Source of the DNA: Bacteroidaceae bacterium
GTDB taxonomy: Bacteria; Bacteroidota; Bacteroidia; Bacteroidales; Barnesiellaceae_A
Direction of reading: 5' to 3'
Assembly (NCBI GenBank): GCA_017522135.1
Contig: JAFXAB010000014.1
Coordinates: 1-64,000 of the forward strand
Length of the DNA stretch: 64,000 bases
Part shown: in pieces, positions 8,354 through 16,800 of the stretch
Numbering within the stretch: position 1 is the stretch's first letter
How the letters are laid out: each line of letters opens with the position of its first letter
The notes under the pieces: generated by a model
What the model was told of the DNA's origin: nothing
Database searches by the model: none
The model's input: the letters and a program-made list of their open reading frames with translations, nothing else
Translations under genes and position numbers: made by a program

Positions 8354-9604
8354 TCAGAGCGAAAAGTCGCACATCCGCTCAAAATCTTCATACTGCAAGC
8401 AAGGTTTACCCTTACACTCATGATAAAACCGCACAATCGTCTCTCTTACCTTGTCATAACCCACTTGGCGAGCAATGCTGTCTAACATCACAACTCCCTT
8501 GCGATAGGTTACAGGAATATTGTTGTTTTTCACCACATCAACAGGGTGAACATCACGCTCCGTACCTTCTATCTTTTTCCATGCTGCCCGACACTCCTCT
8601 ATAAGCCTGTCATACACTGCAACACCTTCAATATCCTTGATACACTGCATTGTCATAAACTCATTGAGCGTCTCCATAACAAAGGCATACCCCCGTGTAC
8701 CACTGTCTATAAACATCGAATACTCGCCCATCCACCGGTGGCCTATTTCGTGTATGAGGGGATATATGTCGGGGTACGTGGCAAATTTCTCTTGCGAGGC
8801 CGATATAAAGCCCATGTTATACCTATTGAAAGAAGCATTGCCACTGTGAAATACAAAGGCGGGATAGTCATGCACACCCCATTGCAGGCAAACATAGGAT
8901 TCACCATACTCGGTCTCAAACCATTGCAAAGCAAGCTCAACGAGTCGGCACAACTCATTATACCTGCCCTCATCGGCCTGCCGACCTTTCAACTGATATA
9001 CATCGCAATGATAGTTGCCTTGCATTGTGCTCATTTCATACTGCAACTTGCCGAGAAAAGCAAAGTTAAGAGCCACACACCTATCGAACGACTGCCATTG
9101 AGTCGCATCGCTGCCTCCTTGTGACACCACATGCATTGAGTGGGGAACAGCAAACCGCACTTCACCTCGATAAGACATTCCTCGGTGCATAGGATAGTAA
9201 AACTCTGCTGCATCGGTGTAAATACACTCCCACACCTCGGCTCCCTTATCGTTATACATAAACACCGATGTAAGATTCATAAAGATATACTCCATCTCTA
9301 CTCGCACCACATCATCGCCTGTACGATAGAAAGTAATACGCTTGGCAAGCGGGTCAAAGGCATAGCGAATAGAATCCGGTGCAACAATCAACTCATCTAC
9401 TGCCATCTCTTCAAAGTTGCCTCCAAAGTCAAGTTTGAGAGAATCTTGTCCCGCAAAGTCAATGGTAAATGCACACTCAACCCTGAGCGCACCACTACCC
9501 ACGTCACATTTGTCAAACAACAAACGATAGTCGGTTACACTCTGAGCATTGACACCCATGCGCAAAACAGCCAAAAACAAAAGAATGGAAATATAACGTT
9601 TCAT
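8354..9604 (-). CDS. Secreted M1-like (gluzincin) metallopeptidase
   Basis: 416 residues with a signal peptide at 1-20 (cleavage near VNAQS). Residues 25-200 are a beta-rich region like the N-terminal domain of M1 aminopeptidases. The zinc motif is HEIGH at 285-289. The third ligand is likely Glu311 or Glu315 in ETLNEF, slightly further away than the usual 18-residue spacing. The canonical GAMEN exopeptidase loop is not found; the corresponding region reads HSGNASFN. Compared with full M1 enzymes the C-terminal helical domain is missing. It is probably a periplasmic or outer-surface peptidase of unknown specificity. The gene stands alone, 227 bp from the membrane protein gene. Confidence 0.75.
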   Translation of the reverse strand: MKRYISILLFLAVLRMGVNAQSVTDYRLLFDKCDVGSGALRVECAFTIDFAGQDSLKLDFGGNFEEMAVDELIVAPDSIRYAFDPLAKRITFYRTGDDVVRVEMEYIFMNLTSVFMYNDKGAEVWECIYTDAAEFYYPMHRGMSYRGEVRFAVPHSMHVVSQGGSDATQWQSFDRCVALNFAFLGKLQYEMSTMQGNYHCDVYQLKGRQADEGRYNELCRLVELALQWFETEYGESYVCLQWGVHDYPAFVFHSGNASFNRYNMGFISASQEKFATYPDIYPLIHEIGHRWMGEYSMFIDSGTRGYAFVMETLNEFMTMQCIKDIEGVAVYDRLIEECRAAWKKIEGTERDVHPVDVVKNNNIPVTYRKGVVMLDSIARQVGYDKVRETIVRFYHECKGKPCLQYEDFERMCDFSL

Positions 9605-9700
9605 ACACTCCGCAATTTATCTGTTTTCATAGCGTAAAGATAAATATTATGCTCGAATAAATTGACACATCAATCCTGTAAATCCTCACGACACATCTTT

Positions 9701-9762
9701 TACGACTGAGCCCAATTTTTGCATGATTTTTTCGCTCCCCACCGGGTTCTACGACTGAGCCC
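9701..9762. repeat. Pair of 13 bp direct repeats
   Basis: TACGACTGAGCCC occurs at 9701-9713 and again at 9750-9762, 49 bp apart, in the gap between the M1-like gene and the tRNA-Pro terminator. No gene or known element explains them. Confidence 0.5.
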
Positions 9763-9792
9763 GCCCGAGCCCCTTAAGATAGCATCAGATAG

Positions 9793-9827
9793 ATATAAAA
9801 AAAGAGTCAAGCGATTGCTTGACTCTT
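9793..9827 (-). terminator. Rho-independent terminator of tRNA-Pro
   Basis: An 11 bp stem (9802-9812 with 9817-9827) and 4-base loop, followed on the minus strand by a run of T residues (9795-9803 as A on the plus strand). It lies 12 bp past the tRNA 3' end. Confidence 0.85.
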
Positions 9828-9838
9828 ACATTGCTCGG

Positions 9839-9913
9839 TCGGGGTGACTGGATTCGAACCAGCGACAACACGCCCCCCAGACGTGTACTCTAACCGGGCT
9901 GAGCTACACCCCG
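9839..9913 (-). tRNA. tRNA-Pro (anticodon GGG)
   Basis: The cloverleaf folds fully: acceptor CGGGGTG/CACCCCG, D arm GCTC/GAGT, anticodon arm CACGT-CTGGGGG-GCGTG giving anticodon GGG, and T arm GCTGG-TTCGAAT-CCAGT. The discriminator base is A. The 3' CCA is not encoded. A terminator follows. Confidence 0.96.
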
Positions 9914-10014
9914 TCTGAAAAGGTGATGCAAAGGTAAGGCTTTTTTTTATTTCTGCAAGCGATTTTGATAAAAATTTTTCAAAAAATTTTATCGATATTA
10001 TATAACACCTTTAT

Positions 10015-11070
10015 TTACAGATGAAAAAGATCGCGATAAAAATCCAAAGAAATTTCTATTTCTTGACGCTGCACATAGTTATCTATGACACAATCGCCTA
10101 TTTGGCGCAAGAGGGTGAAGTTTATTTCTTCACCAATATTCTTTTTATCATGGCGCATAAGAGCCATCAATTCGTCATAATCTTCGCAAGTAATAACGTA
10201 CGCACCGTAGTGTTGCTCGACGTAACGAGCCAAATCGTATATCACAGCCGAAGGAAACGACAAAACCCTATGCGCAATAGAGAGTTCGCACACCAGCCCC
10301 CACGCCACTGCATATCCATGCGCTACGGCACGACCGTGTTGGTGCGAATGACTCTCGATAGCATGCCCTACCGTATGTCCCAGATTGAGCACCTTACGCA
10401 ACCCCTTTTCGTGCGGATCCTGTGCCACTATACGCTGTTTCACCCCCACCGAGTATCGCAACAGCGACAACAATCTATCGGCTTCGTAATGGGTAATATC
10501 AAATTTGAGCAGTTCGTCATAATGCCTGTCTCCATCTATCAATCCATGTTTCAGCATCTCGGCATACCCCGATAAAAGTTCGCTACAAGGAAGTGTGTCA
10601 AAGAACAAAGTTGAAACAATCACCATGCGAGGAGAGGCAAAAACGCCCACTTCATTTTTCAGACCGGCGAAATTAATGCCTACCTTACCTCCTACTGCTG
10701 CATCTACCGCACCCAACAATGTCGTAGGAATATTGACAAAATCTATCCCACGCTTGAATGTTGCCGCCGCCATACCACCGAGGTCGGTCACCATGCCACC
10801 TCCCACATTGACAAGTAGCGAATGACGAGTAGCTCCCCGAGTACTCAATTCGTTCCACACATAACGCAACGTATCTAAGCTCTTGGCCTCTTCTCCGGCA
10901 TTGATGGTTATCACCTCGGCATGTGCTATACATGGCACTGCTATACGAGGCAACACACAATTGCATGTATTACTATCGCATAGAACAAAATATCTATCGT
11001 AACACCCGACATCACACAAATGATTGAGTGTATCATCTATATGATTGGTAAAAACTACGTTTTCGTTCAT
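10015..11070 (-). CDS. aroB: 3-dehydroquinate synthase
   Basis: Second step of the shikimate pathway: converts DAHP to 3-dehydroquinate using bound NAD and a divalent metal. 351 residues, normal length. Diagnostic segments are VNVGGGMVTDLGGMAAATFKRG (NAD-binding GGG and the catalytic Lys/Arg), IPTTLLGAVDAAVGGKVGIN, and the metal ligands in the SGYAEMLKHG Glu region and the two His of LNLGHTVGHAIE. The gene starts inside the end of the HAD gene with a 4 bp overlap (ATGA), so translation is coupled. It was identified from motifs spread over the whole protein. Confidence 0.97.
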   Translation of the reverse strand: MNENVVFTNHIDDTLNHLCDVGCYDRYFVLCDSNTCNCVLPRIAVPCIAHAEVITINAGEEAKSLDTLRYVWNELSTRGATRHSLLVNVGGGMVTDLGGMAAATFKRGIDFVNIPTTLLGAVDAAVGGKVGINFAGLKNEVGVFASPRMVIVSTLFFDTLPCSELLSGYAEMLKHGLIDGDRHYDELLKFDITHYEADRLLSLLRYSVGVKQRIVAQDPHEKGLRKVLNLGHTVGHAIESHSHQHGRAVAHGYAVAWGLVCELSIAHRVLSFPSAVIYDLARYVEQHYGAYVITCEDYDELMALMRHDKKNIGEEINFTLLRQIGDCVIDNYVQRQEIEISLDFYRDLFHL

Positions 11071-11819
11071 AACTTCGTGGTATTGACAATCTCAATCAAT
11101 TCTGCAACATGAGCGGCAAAGTGAGGCATCGAGTCAAACACTATATCGGCCCCTGCATCATATAGAGCCTTGGCCGAGATAGGACCCGTATTGACAGCCA
11201 CGGTAAATACTCCGGCAGCCACCCCCGACTCTACACCCAGCGGTGCATTTTCTATCACTATTGCCTCGTGAGGCTCTACAGCCGCACGTTGCAGCCCCAT
11301 CAAATAAGGTTCGGGCGAAGGCTTGCCATGCTTCACATCCTCACCCGTAATACGATATGGCATATTAAAAGCACGGGGATAGTCTACATCGAGCAGTTCG
11401 AGCAATGTACCCTGACTCGACCCCGTAACAAGCACAGTGCGCACATCACGAGCCAATAACGCAGCAATCATCTTATCGGCATCGGGCATACGCGAGGCCT
11501 CGCCGAGAGCCCTGAACTGGCGTACTTTCTCGTCATACAACGCCAGCGAAACCTCCTCCGGGGCATCATACCCATACGCTCTATTATAAAACATATTTAT
11601 TGTACGCGTGCGAGTACTGCCTTCGAGCAGGAAGAAATCCTCTCGCGTACAAGAAATACCCAACGGAGCAATTGTACGATACCAAGCCTCGGCATGATTG
11701 GGCATAGAATCATACAACACACCATCCATATCTATAAGTGCAGCACGACACTGCATCGAGCCATATCCATGTCGCTCCAAATATCTCTTTACAGACTCTT
11801 TTATATTCTTCATAATCAT
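11067..11819 (-). CDS. HAD-superfamily phosphatase (beta-phosphoglucomutase-like)
   Basis: About 250 residues of the HAD subfamily with a small helical cap. The nucleophile motif is IDMDGVLYDS (two Asp at about 30 and 32). Motif II is VTGSSQGT, the Lys lies in KHGKPSPEPYL, and the acidic motif IV is VIENAPLGVESG. This arrangement matches beta-phosphoglucomutase and 2-deoxyglucose-6-phosphatase relatives; the substrate is not predictable. ATG 11819 is taken as start, with ATG 11813 as alternative; a TTG further upstream overlaps the promoter box. It is the promoter-proximal gene of a pair with aroB, an association with no obvious pathway logic. Confidence 0.85.
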   Translation of the reverse strand: MIMKNIKESVKRYLERHGYGSMQCRAALIDMDGVLYDSMPNHAEAWYRTIAPLGISCTREDFFLLEGSTRTRTINMFYNRAYGYDAPEEVSLALYDEKVRQFRALGEASRMPDADKMIAALLARDVRTVLVTGSSQGTLLELLDVDYPRAFNMPYRITGEDVKHGKPSPEPYLMGLQRAAVEPHEAIVIENAPLGVESGVAAGVFTVAVNTGPISAKALYDAGADIVFDSMPHFAAHVAELIEIVNTTKL

Positions 11820-11822
11820 GTG

Positions 11823-11830
11823 CAAAACTA
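11823..11830 (-). promoter_or_regulatory. Promoter -7 box for HAD-aroB
   Basis: TAGTTTTG on the minus strand ends only 4 bp before ATG 11819. If used, the transcript would have almost no leader. Confidence 0.4.
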
Positions 11831-11871
11831 CAAATTTTTTGTCATCTATTTATTAATTCAAATAAAAACCG

Positions 11872-11879
11872 TAGTTTTG
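11872..11879 (+). promoter_or_regulatory. Promoter -7 box for the 11927 lipoprotein gene
   Basis: TAGTTTTG, the same 8-mer as the divergent HAD-aroB box 42 bp away, with a 47 bp leader to the lipoprotein ATG. Confidence 0.5.
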
Positions 11880-11926
11880 CGCTCTGAAATCAAACTATCA
11901 AACACAAACCCCAAAAAGATAAAAAT

Positions 11927-12640
11927 ATGAAAATTCAAAAGTTATTTGCTATTGCATGCACTGCACTCCTCGCATCATGTGCCGGACAAAACTCGCAACA
12001 AGATTACATCGACGCCTTTGTAGAATACTCCGGAGCAAACATTGGCGACAAAGAAAACATCACAATAGTACACCTACAAGACATCACTGTTGCCGATAGC
12101 ATTGCATATATCACCAACTCCATGGTTCAAGAATATCAAAACCTGCTTGACGAGAAAAAACTCGCTTGGGAGAAAAAACTCGAAGATTGCGAAAAAGACG
12201 AGCGAGCCAACATCCTTCGTCACCAAGACTACATGAAGAAATACGAAGCCGCCAAACGCCAATATGGCAACGACATTAAATACAAGAGCAAGATAGACGG
12301 TTACCTTAAAGCCGCACAGAAACTCCCCTCGACGCACGAAGAGTACCTCAAGTTCGACTGCAGTCGCAGCTACTCATTCACCCGCGATGCCGAGAACCTG
12401 CAAGCCGACTACGAACAAACCCTTGCCCTCACCCTCAATGGCTATGCCAGTCAATCACCCCTCATACAAGCATACAGCGAGCGAAAAGCCGAAGAGGTTA
12501 TAGCATCGGCCTACACCATCAATTATACCAACAATAACAACGAAAGCCTCTCGGAAGTATACATCTTCAGCAACAAACCTGTTGCCGTACAAGACAAAGC
12601 CGACAGCAACATCAATATCTTAAACTATAACGCCCAATAA
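11927..12640 (+). CDS. Lipoprotein of unknown function with a charged helical middle
   Basis: 237 residues. A signal peptide ends in the lipobox ALLASC, with lipidated Cys18. Residues 70-145 are very rich in Lys, Glu and Asp with long helix-forming stretches (LDEKKLAWEKKLEDCEKDER, then YMKKYEAAKRQYG), suggesting a coiled coil. The last 50 residues are Asn- and Ser-rich. No family is recognised. It stands alone between the divergent HAD gene and acpP. A protein tethered to the inner or outer membrane is all that can be said. Confidence 0.7.
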   Translation: MKIQKLFAIACTALLASCAGQNSQQDYIDAFVEYSGANIGDKENITIVHLQDITVADSIAYITNSMVQEYQNLLDEKKLAWEKKLEDCEKDERANILRHQDYMKKYEAAKRQYGNDIKYKSKIDGYLKAAQKLPSTHEEYLKFDCSRSYSFTRDAENLQADYEQTLALTLNGYASQSPLIQAYSERKAEEVIASAYTINYTNNNNESLSEVYIFSNKPVAVQDKADSNINILNYNAQ

Positions 12641-12680
12641 AATAGCCAAACAGTAACACGCCTACGGGCCAAAGGCTATT
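12641..12680 (+). terminator. Weak hairpin downstream of the 11927 lipoprotein gene
   Basis: AATAGCC (12641-12647) pairs with GGCTATT (12674-12680) around a long loop, directly after the stop codon. No T-run follows, so this is a weak call. Confidence 0.3.
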
Positions 12681-12859
12681 GCGGATAACGCGCCACAAAA
12701 GTGAAAATAGTTGCAAAACAATGCACAATACATATATGATTGTGCAATAAAAAGCATTTTCTTATGCCGAAATAGCAAATTATTCGTCAAAATACATTTT
12801 CTTTGCACAGCATTTTTTTGAAGAAAACTTCTTATTAATTCATTAAAAAAAGAAAAACT

Positions 12860-13102
12860 ATGTCTGAAGTTGCAGTAAAAGTAAGATCAATCATCGCAGA
12901 ACGTTTGGGTCGTCCCGAGTCTGCCGTTACAAACGAAGCTAGCTTCGCCAACGATTTGGGTGCCGATTCACTCGATACAGTAGAAATGATTATGGATTTC
13001 GAAAACACATTCGATATCAAAATTCCCGATGAGGAAGCAGAAAAAATTACCACTGTAGGCGAAGCTATCGAACACATCGAAAAGGCTCTTGCCGAAAAAT
13101 AA
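12860..13102 (+). CDS. acpP: Acyl carrier protein
   Basis: An 80-residue acidic helical protein that carries fatty-acyl intermediates on a 4'-phosphopantetheine arm. The attachment serine is Ser37 in GADSLDTVE, the invariant motif of bacterial ACPs. Length and helix pattern are normal. It is first in the acpP-fabF-rnc run; only 3 bp separate it from fabF, so the carrier and its condensing enzyme are made together. The upstream 200 bp are AT-rich, with no perfect TAxxTTTG match close to the gene. Confidence 0.98.
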   Translation: MSEVAVKVRSIIAERLGRPESAVTNEASFANDLGADSLDTVEMIMDFENTFDIKIPDEEAEKITTVGEAIEHIEKALAEK

Positions 13103-13105
13103 TTT

Positions 13106-14371
13106 ATGGAACTCAAAAGAGTTGTAGTAACAGGTCTGGGTTCAATTACGCCATTGGGCAACAACGTTACAGATACATGGAACGCCGCGATCAATGGAGT
13201 AAGTGGAGCTGGGCCTATTACACATTTTGATGCCAGCGAGTTTAAGACTCAATTTGCCTGCGAAGTAAAGAACTTCGACCCGCTCAATTACTTTGACAAC
13301 ATCAAAGATGCGCGTAAGCTCGATCTCTTTGCACAATATGCTATCGCAGCGGTAAAAGAGGCCATGGAAGACTCTGGCATAGATGTAGAGAAAATCAACC
13401 GAGAACGTGCCGGTGTTATATATGCAGCCGGTATTGGTGGCTTGGGAACATTCGAGCAAGAAGTTACCAACTACGCATTACACCCCGAAAGAGGCCCTCG
13501 CTATAGTCCCTTTTTCATCCCCAAGATGATTGCCGACATAGCAGCAGGACAGATATCTATGATATATGGATTTCACGGCCCCAACTTCGGCACTGTTTCG
13601 GCATGTGCTTCATCCAACCACTCTCTGATAGATGCCTACAATTACATTCGCTTAGGAAAAGCCGATGTAATCATATCGGGTGGTGCCGAAGCCGCTATCT
13701 ACGCCGCTGGTGTAGGAGGTTTCAACTCGATGCACGCTCTCTCTACTCGCAACGATTCGCCTCAAACTGCATCGCGCCCCTTCAGTGGCTCTCGCGATGG
13801 ATTTGTTATGGGCGAAGGTGGTAGTTGCCTTATTCTCGAAGAAATGGAACACGCCTTGGCTCGCGGAGCCAGAATTTATGCCGAGATTGCAGGTGGTGGA
13901 CTTGCAGCCGATGCTTATCACCTCACTGCTACTCACCCCGAAGGCTTGGGTGCAAAACTTGTTATGCGCAATGCTCTCGAAGATGCCGAGATGCAACCCG
14001 AAGATATTGATTATATAAACACTCACGGCACATCTACTCCTGTAGGTGATATTTCGGAAGCTAAAGCCATCAAAGAAGTTTTTGGCGAGCATGCTTATAA
14101 ACTCAATATCAGTTCTACCAAGTCTATGACAGGTCACCTACTGGGTGCTGCCGGTGCTCTTGAGGCTGTACTCTGTATTAAAGCAATGGAAAACGGTATC
14201 GTTCCTCCTACTATCAACCACGAAGAAGGCGACAACGACCCAGAGATTGACTACAATCTCAACTTTACATTTAACAAAGCTCAGAAACGCGAACTACGGG
14301 CTGTCATGTCAAACACCTTTGGCTTTGGTGGTCACAATGCATGCGTTATATTGAAAAGATTTGAGAAATAA
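13106..14371 (+). CDS. fabF: 3-oxoacyl-[ACP] synthase II
   Basis: Condenses malonyl-ACP with a growing acyl-ACP in fatty acid elongation. The 421-residue length is as expected for KAS II. The catalytic triad is complete: Cys167 in VSACASSN, His307 in NTHGTSTPVGD and His344 in KSMTGHLLGAAG. The C-terminal FGFGGHNA glycine-rich loop is also present. It is read together with acpP upstream and rnc downstream. The acpP-fabF-rnc order is widely conserved in Bacteroidota. Confidence 0.97.
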   Translation: MELKRVVVTGLGSITPLGNNVTDTWNAAINGVSGAGPITHFDASEFKTQFACEVKNFDPLNYFDNIKDARKLDLFAQYAIAAVKEAMEDSGIDVEKINRERAGVIYAAGIGGLGTFEQEVTNYALHPERGPRYSPFFIPKMIADIAAGQISMIYGFHGPNFGTVSACASSNHSLIDAYNYIRLGKADVIISGGAEAAIYAAGVGGFNSMHALSTRNDSPQTASRPFSGSRDGFVMGEGGSCLILEEMEHALARGARIYAEIAGGGLAADAYHLTATHPEGLGAKLVMRNALEDAEMQPEDIDYINTHGTSTPVGDISEAKAIKEVFGEHAYKLNISSTKSMTGHLLGAAGALEAVLCIKAMENGIVPPTINHEEGDNDPEIDYNLNFTFNKAQKRELRAVMSNTFGFGGHNACVILKRFEK

Positions 14372-14372
14372 C

Positions 14373-15158
14373 GTGTTTCAATCTATCTATAAACGCATAA
14401 GGTTCTTGGCGAAACACCGTCAAGAACCTTATCGTATTTTCTACGATTTATTGGGATTTTACCCCAACGATATAACACTCTTCCAACAAGCCTGCCGACA
14501 TCGTTCTATGAGACGAAAGTCTCACGAAGGCGGAAACAACGAGCGATTGGAATTTCTCGGAGACGCTATCCTCAGTGCAGTTGCATCGGATTTAATATTC
14601 AAGACATTCAACAACCAAGACGAAGGTTTCTTGTCAAAAACACGCTCAAAAATTGTTCAACGCGAGACTCTCAACCATATAGCATTGAACATGGGACTCG
14701 ATAAGATTGTCGAAGTAACCATCCACTCGCAATCTCACAACAACAACACATACGGCAATGCTCTCGAAGCCCTCATTGGAGCCATATATCTTGACCAAGG
14801 ATTTGACAAATGCCGAAAAGTGGTTGAAGAACGTATTATCCTAAAACATATAGACATCAAGAAGCTGGCACACCAAGAGGTCAACTTCAAGTCTCGACTT
14901 ATTGAATGGTGTCAACATCTTCACGTACCCTACACCTTCGACATTGACGACATCTCGACCGACGAGCACAACAACCCTATATTTCATGCACGTGTATTGG
15001 TTGCCGACCGACAATTGGGCGAAGGTCGTGGCTATACCAAGAAAGAGGCTCAACAAGTGGCAGCACATGCAGCTTTGCAATACATCAGAAAGCACAGCAA
15101 TTTCACCACAGAGCTACAGCAAAATCTCGCAAATAATCAAGCCAAACAGAACATCTGA
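14373..15158 (+). CDS. rnc: Ribonuclease III
   Basis: Double-strand-specific endoribonuclease for rRNA and mRNA processing. About 261 residues. The signature NERLEFLGDA is at about 56-65, with the second acidic cluster in ALEALIGAIYLDQG. A double-stranded-RNA-binding domain fills the C-terminal third, ending in KKEAQQVAAHAALQYI. The start is chosen as GTG 14373, 1 bp after the fabF stop, because the resulting N-terminus (MFQSIYKRIRFLAKHR) lines up with the family start as I recall it from relatives. A TTG at 14361 inside fabF is the alternative. The dsRBD tail is followed by a Gln/Asn-rich end. Confidence 0.94.
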   Translation: MFQSIYKRIRFLAKHRQEPYRIFYDLLGFYPNDITLFQQACRHRSMRRKSHEGGNNERLEFLGDAILSAVASDLIFKTFNNQDEGFLSKTRSKIVQRETLNHIALNMGLDKIVEVTIHSQSHNNNTYGNALEALIGAIYLDQGFDKCRKVVEERIILKHIDIKKLAHQEVNFKSRLIEWCQHLHVPYTFDIDDISTDEHNNPIFHARVLVADRQLGEGRGYTKKEAQQVAAHAALQYIRKHSNFTTELQQNLANNQAKQNI

Positions 15159-15188
15159 TACAAACAGTAGCTCCACAAAATAATAACA

Positions 15189-15212
15189 GAGGCCGCAAAA
15201 TCTTGCAGCCTC
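15189..15212 (+). terminator. Hairpin downstream of rnc
   Basis: A 10 bp stem with one mismatch (15189-15198 with 15203-15212) and a 4-base loop, with a CTTTTTAC T-rich stretch 9 bases later. The following 205 bp before adk contain nothing I can assign. Confidence 0.5.
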
Positions 15213-15417
15213 CACATTATCTTTTTACATCCGTTCATTTCATTAGTAAGTCGTAGCGTATAAGAAACACAACATCAACCGCACATTCACGACTCACATC
15301 AAGAGGTGAAAGAGACAAAACACAATTCACCCCACAGTATCGTAGATTATTGACACGCACCGTTAGCACACTATACATCAACAACGATCCATGCCATATC
15401 TGGCACCTATTTACTAC

Positions 15418-15996
15418 TTAACGACTACGATGTTTCTCAATAAGTGTCTTGATATTCTCAAAGATACTCTCAATGCTACCCATACCATGTACAGCCTCAT
15501 ACTTACCCTGAGACTTATAGTGATCTCGCAATACATTGGTCTGGTTATTGTACACATCCAAGCGTTTCTTTATAGTATCCAAGTTGTCATCACTGCGGCC
15601 CGATGTTTTACCACGATTGATAAGTCGCTCTATGAGTTCCTCTTCCTCAACTTCAAGACCCACTACAACGTCAACCTTACCATTGCGCTTGGCCAACAAT
15701 GCGTCCAAAGTCTCAGCCTGATGAATTGTACGAGGGAAACCATCAAATATCACACCCTTGGCACTCTCGGGATGTTCGGCCAATACTTCATCCAATATAT
15801 CAATCATCAACTCATCGGGGATAAGCTGACCCTTTGAAATATACGAGTCGGCTATTTTGCCCAACTCTGTACCTTGTGCTATCTGCGCACGCAACACATC
15901 ACCTGTAGATATATGGTAATAGCCATACTCCTCAATAAGCAATGCACTTTGTGTACCTTTTCCTGAGCCGGGGGCTCCAAAAATCACGATATTCAT
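15418..15996 (-). CDS. adk: Adenylate kinase
   Basis: Interconverts ATP plus AMP and two ADP. At 192 residues it is the short form without an inserted zinc-type LID; the lid is the short RLINRGKTSGRSDD loop. The P-loop GAPGSGKGT is at residues 7-15, the AMP-binding STGDVLRAQI follows, and GFPRT is present. It lies 18 bp downstream of hpt in a two-gene purine operon. In several relatives obgE follows; here it does not. Confidence 0.97.
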   Translation of the reverse strand: MNIVIFGAPGSGKGTQSALLIEEYGYYHISTGDVLRAQIAQGTELGKIADSYISKGQLIPDELMIDILDEVLAEHPESAKGVIFDGFPRTIHQAETLDALLAKRNGKVDVVVGLEVEEEELIERLINRGKTSGRSDDNLDTIKKRLDVYNNQTNVLRDHYKSQGKYEAVHGMGSIESIFENIKTLIEKHRSR

Positions 15997-16014
15997 ATCT
16001 CTTTATTTTTTACA

Positions 16015-16557
16015 TTAATCTTGTACAATCGAATAGATATCTTTGAGGTTACGCCCCAAGTCGTCATAGTCAAGACCATATCCTACAATAAATGCCGGGG
16101 GTATGTCCAGTGCCACATAGTCAATGGCAACATCACACTTGAGAGACTCGGGCTTGAAGAGTAGCGTAGCCACCTTTATTTCGGCAGGATTACACTCTTG
16201 CAAGATAGACTTAAGTTGCTTGAGCGTAAAGCCTGTATCAACTATATCTTCTATTATAACAACTGTACGACCCGAAATATCCTCTGTAAGCCCCGAAACC
16301 AATTGCACTTCGCCGGTACTATGCGTGCCGATATATGATTTCATACGTATGAATGTAATTTCGGCACCGGGTATTGTTATTTCTCGGAACAAGTCTGCCG
16401 CAAAAACAAAAGCACCGTTCAATACACACACAAACAGCGGACTCTTGCCGGCAAGATCCTCATTAATGCGAGCAGCAACATTCTTTACTGCCGTAGCAAT
16501 TTCAGCACTACTGATGTAGGGTCTGAAAGTCAGGTCCTTCAGTTTTATTGTATCCAT
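16015..16557 (-). CDS. hpt: Hypoxanthine phosphoribosyltransferase
   Basis: Purine salvage enzyme transferring the phosphoribosyl group of PRPP to hypoxanthine or guanine. 180 residues. The PRPP-binding motif is VVIIEDIVDTGFTL; the flexible-loop segment is RMKSYIGTHSTGEV; a C-terminal VALDIPPAFIVGYGLDYDDLGR contacts the base. ATG 16557 is chosen; the frame extends to a TTG at 16584, but that codon lies inside the TATCTTTG promoter box (16582-16589). It is followed by adk. Both act on the purine nucleotide pool. Confidence 0.95.
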   Translation of the reverse strand: MDTIKLKDLTFRPYISSAEIATAVKNVAARINEDLAGKSPLFVCVLNGAFVFAADLFREITIPGAEITFIRMKSYIGTHSTGEVQLVSGLTEDISGRTVVIIEDIVDTGFTLKQLKSILQECNPAEIKVATLLFKPESLKCDVAIDYVALDIPPAFIVGYGLDYDDLGRNLKDIYSIVQD

Positions 16558-16581
16558 AACCTCAAATGTAATGAATTTGGA

Positions 16582-16589
16582 CAAAGATA
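16582..16589 (-). promoter_or_regulatory. Promoter -7 box for hpt-adk
   Basis: TATCTTTG on the minus strand, 24 bp upstream of the hpt ATG. It rules out the upstream TTG as start codon. Confidence 0.55.
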
Positions 16590-16736
16590 CTATTTTAAAA
16601 CCAAACTATAGCAAATCTATCTCACAATATTTTTCACTATTTATCAATAATCACAATAAGGCCAAGCAAAAGCGGTGCATCAAGCCCCGAAATTGAAAAA
16701 TCAACCACACTATACGACAAAAAATGAACGATTTAT

Positions 16737-16767
16737 TTTGTTCTCGGCACTCCTTTGCGTATCTTTG
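16737..16767 (+). promoter_or_regulatory. Complete Bacteroidota promoter for pnp
   Basis: A -33 TTTG at 16737-16740 and a -7 TATCTTTG at 16760-16767 with a 19 bp spacer, the standard spacing. The leader to the pnp ATG is about 30 bases. This is the best-formed promoter in the window. Confidence 0.75.
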
Positions 16768-16800
16768 CACGATTTTTAACGGAAAGAAAATAAAGATTTT

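Noticed and set aside
15213..15417. Possible structured RNA between rnc and adk
   Set aside because: Apart from the rnc hairpin I see no conserved motif, promoter or stem of note; nothing supports a gene.
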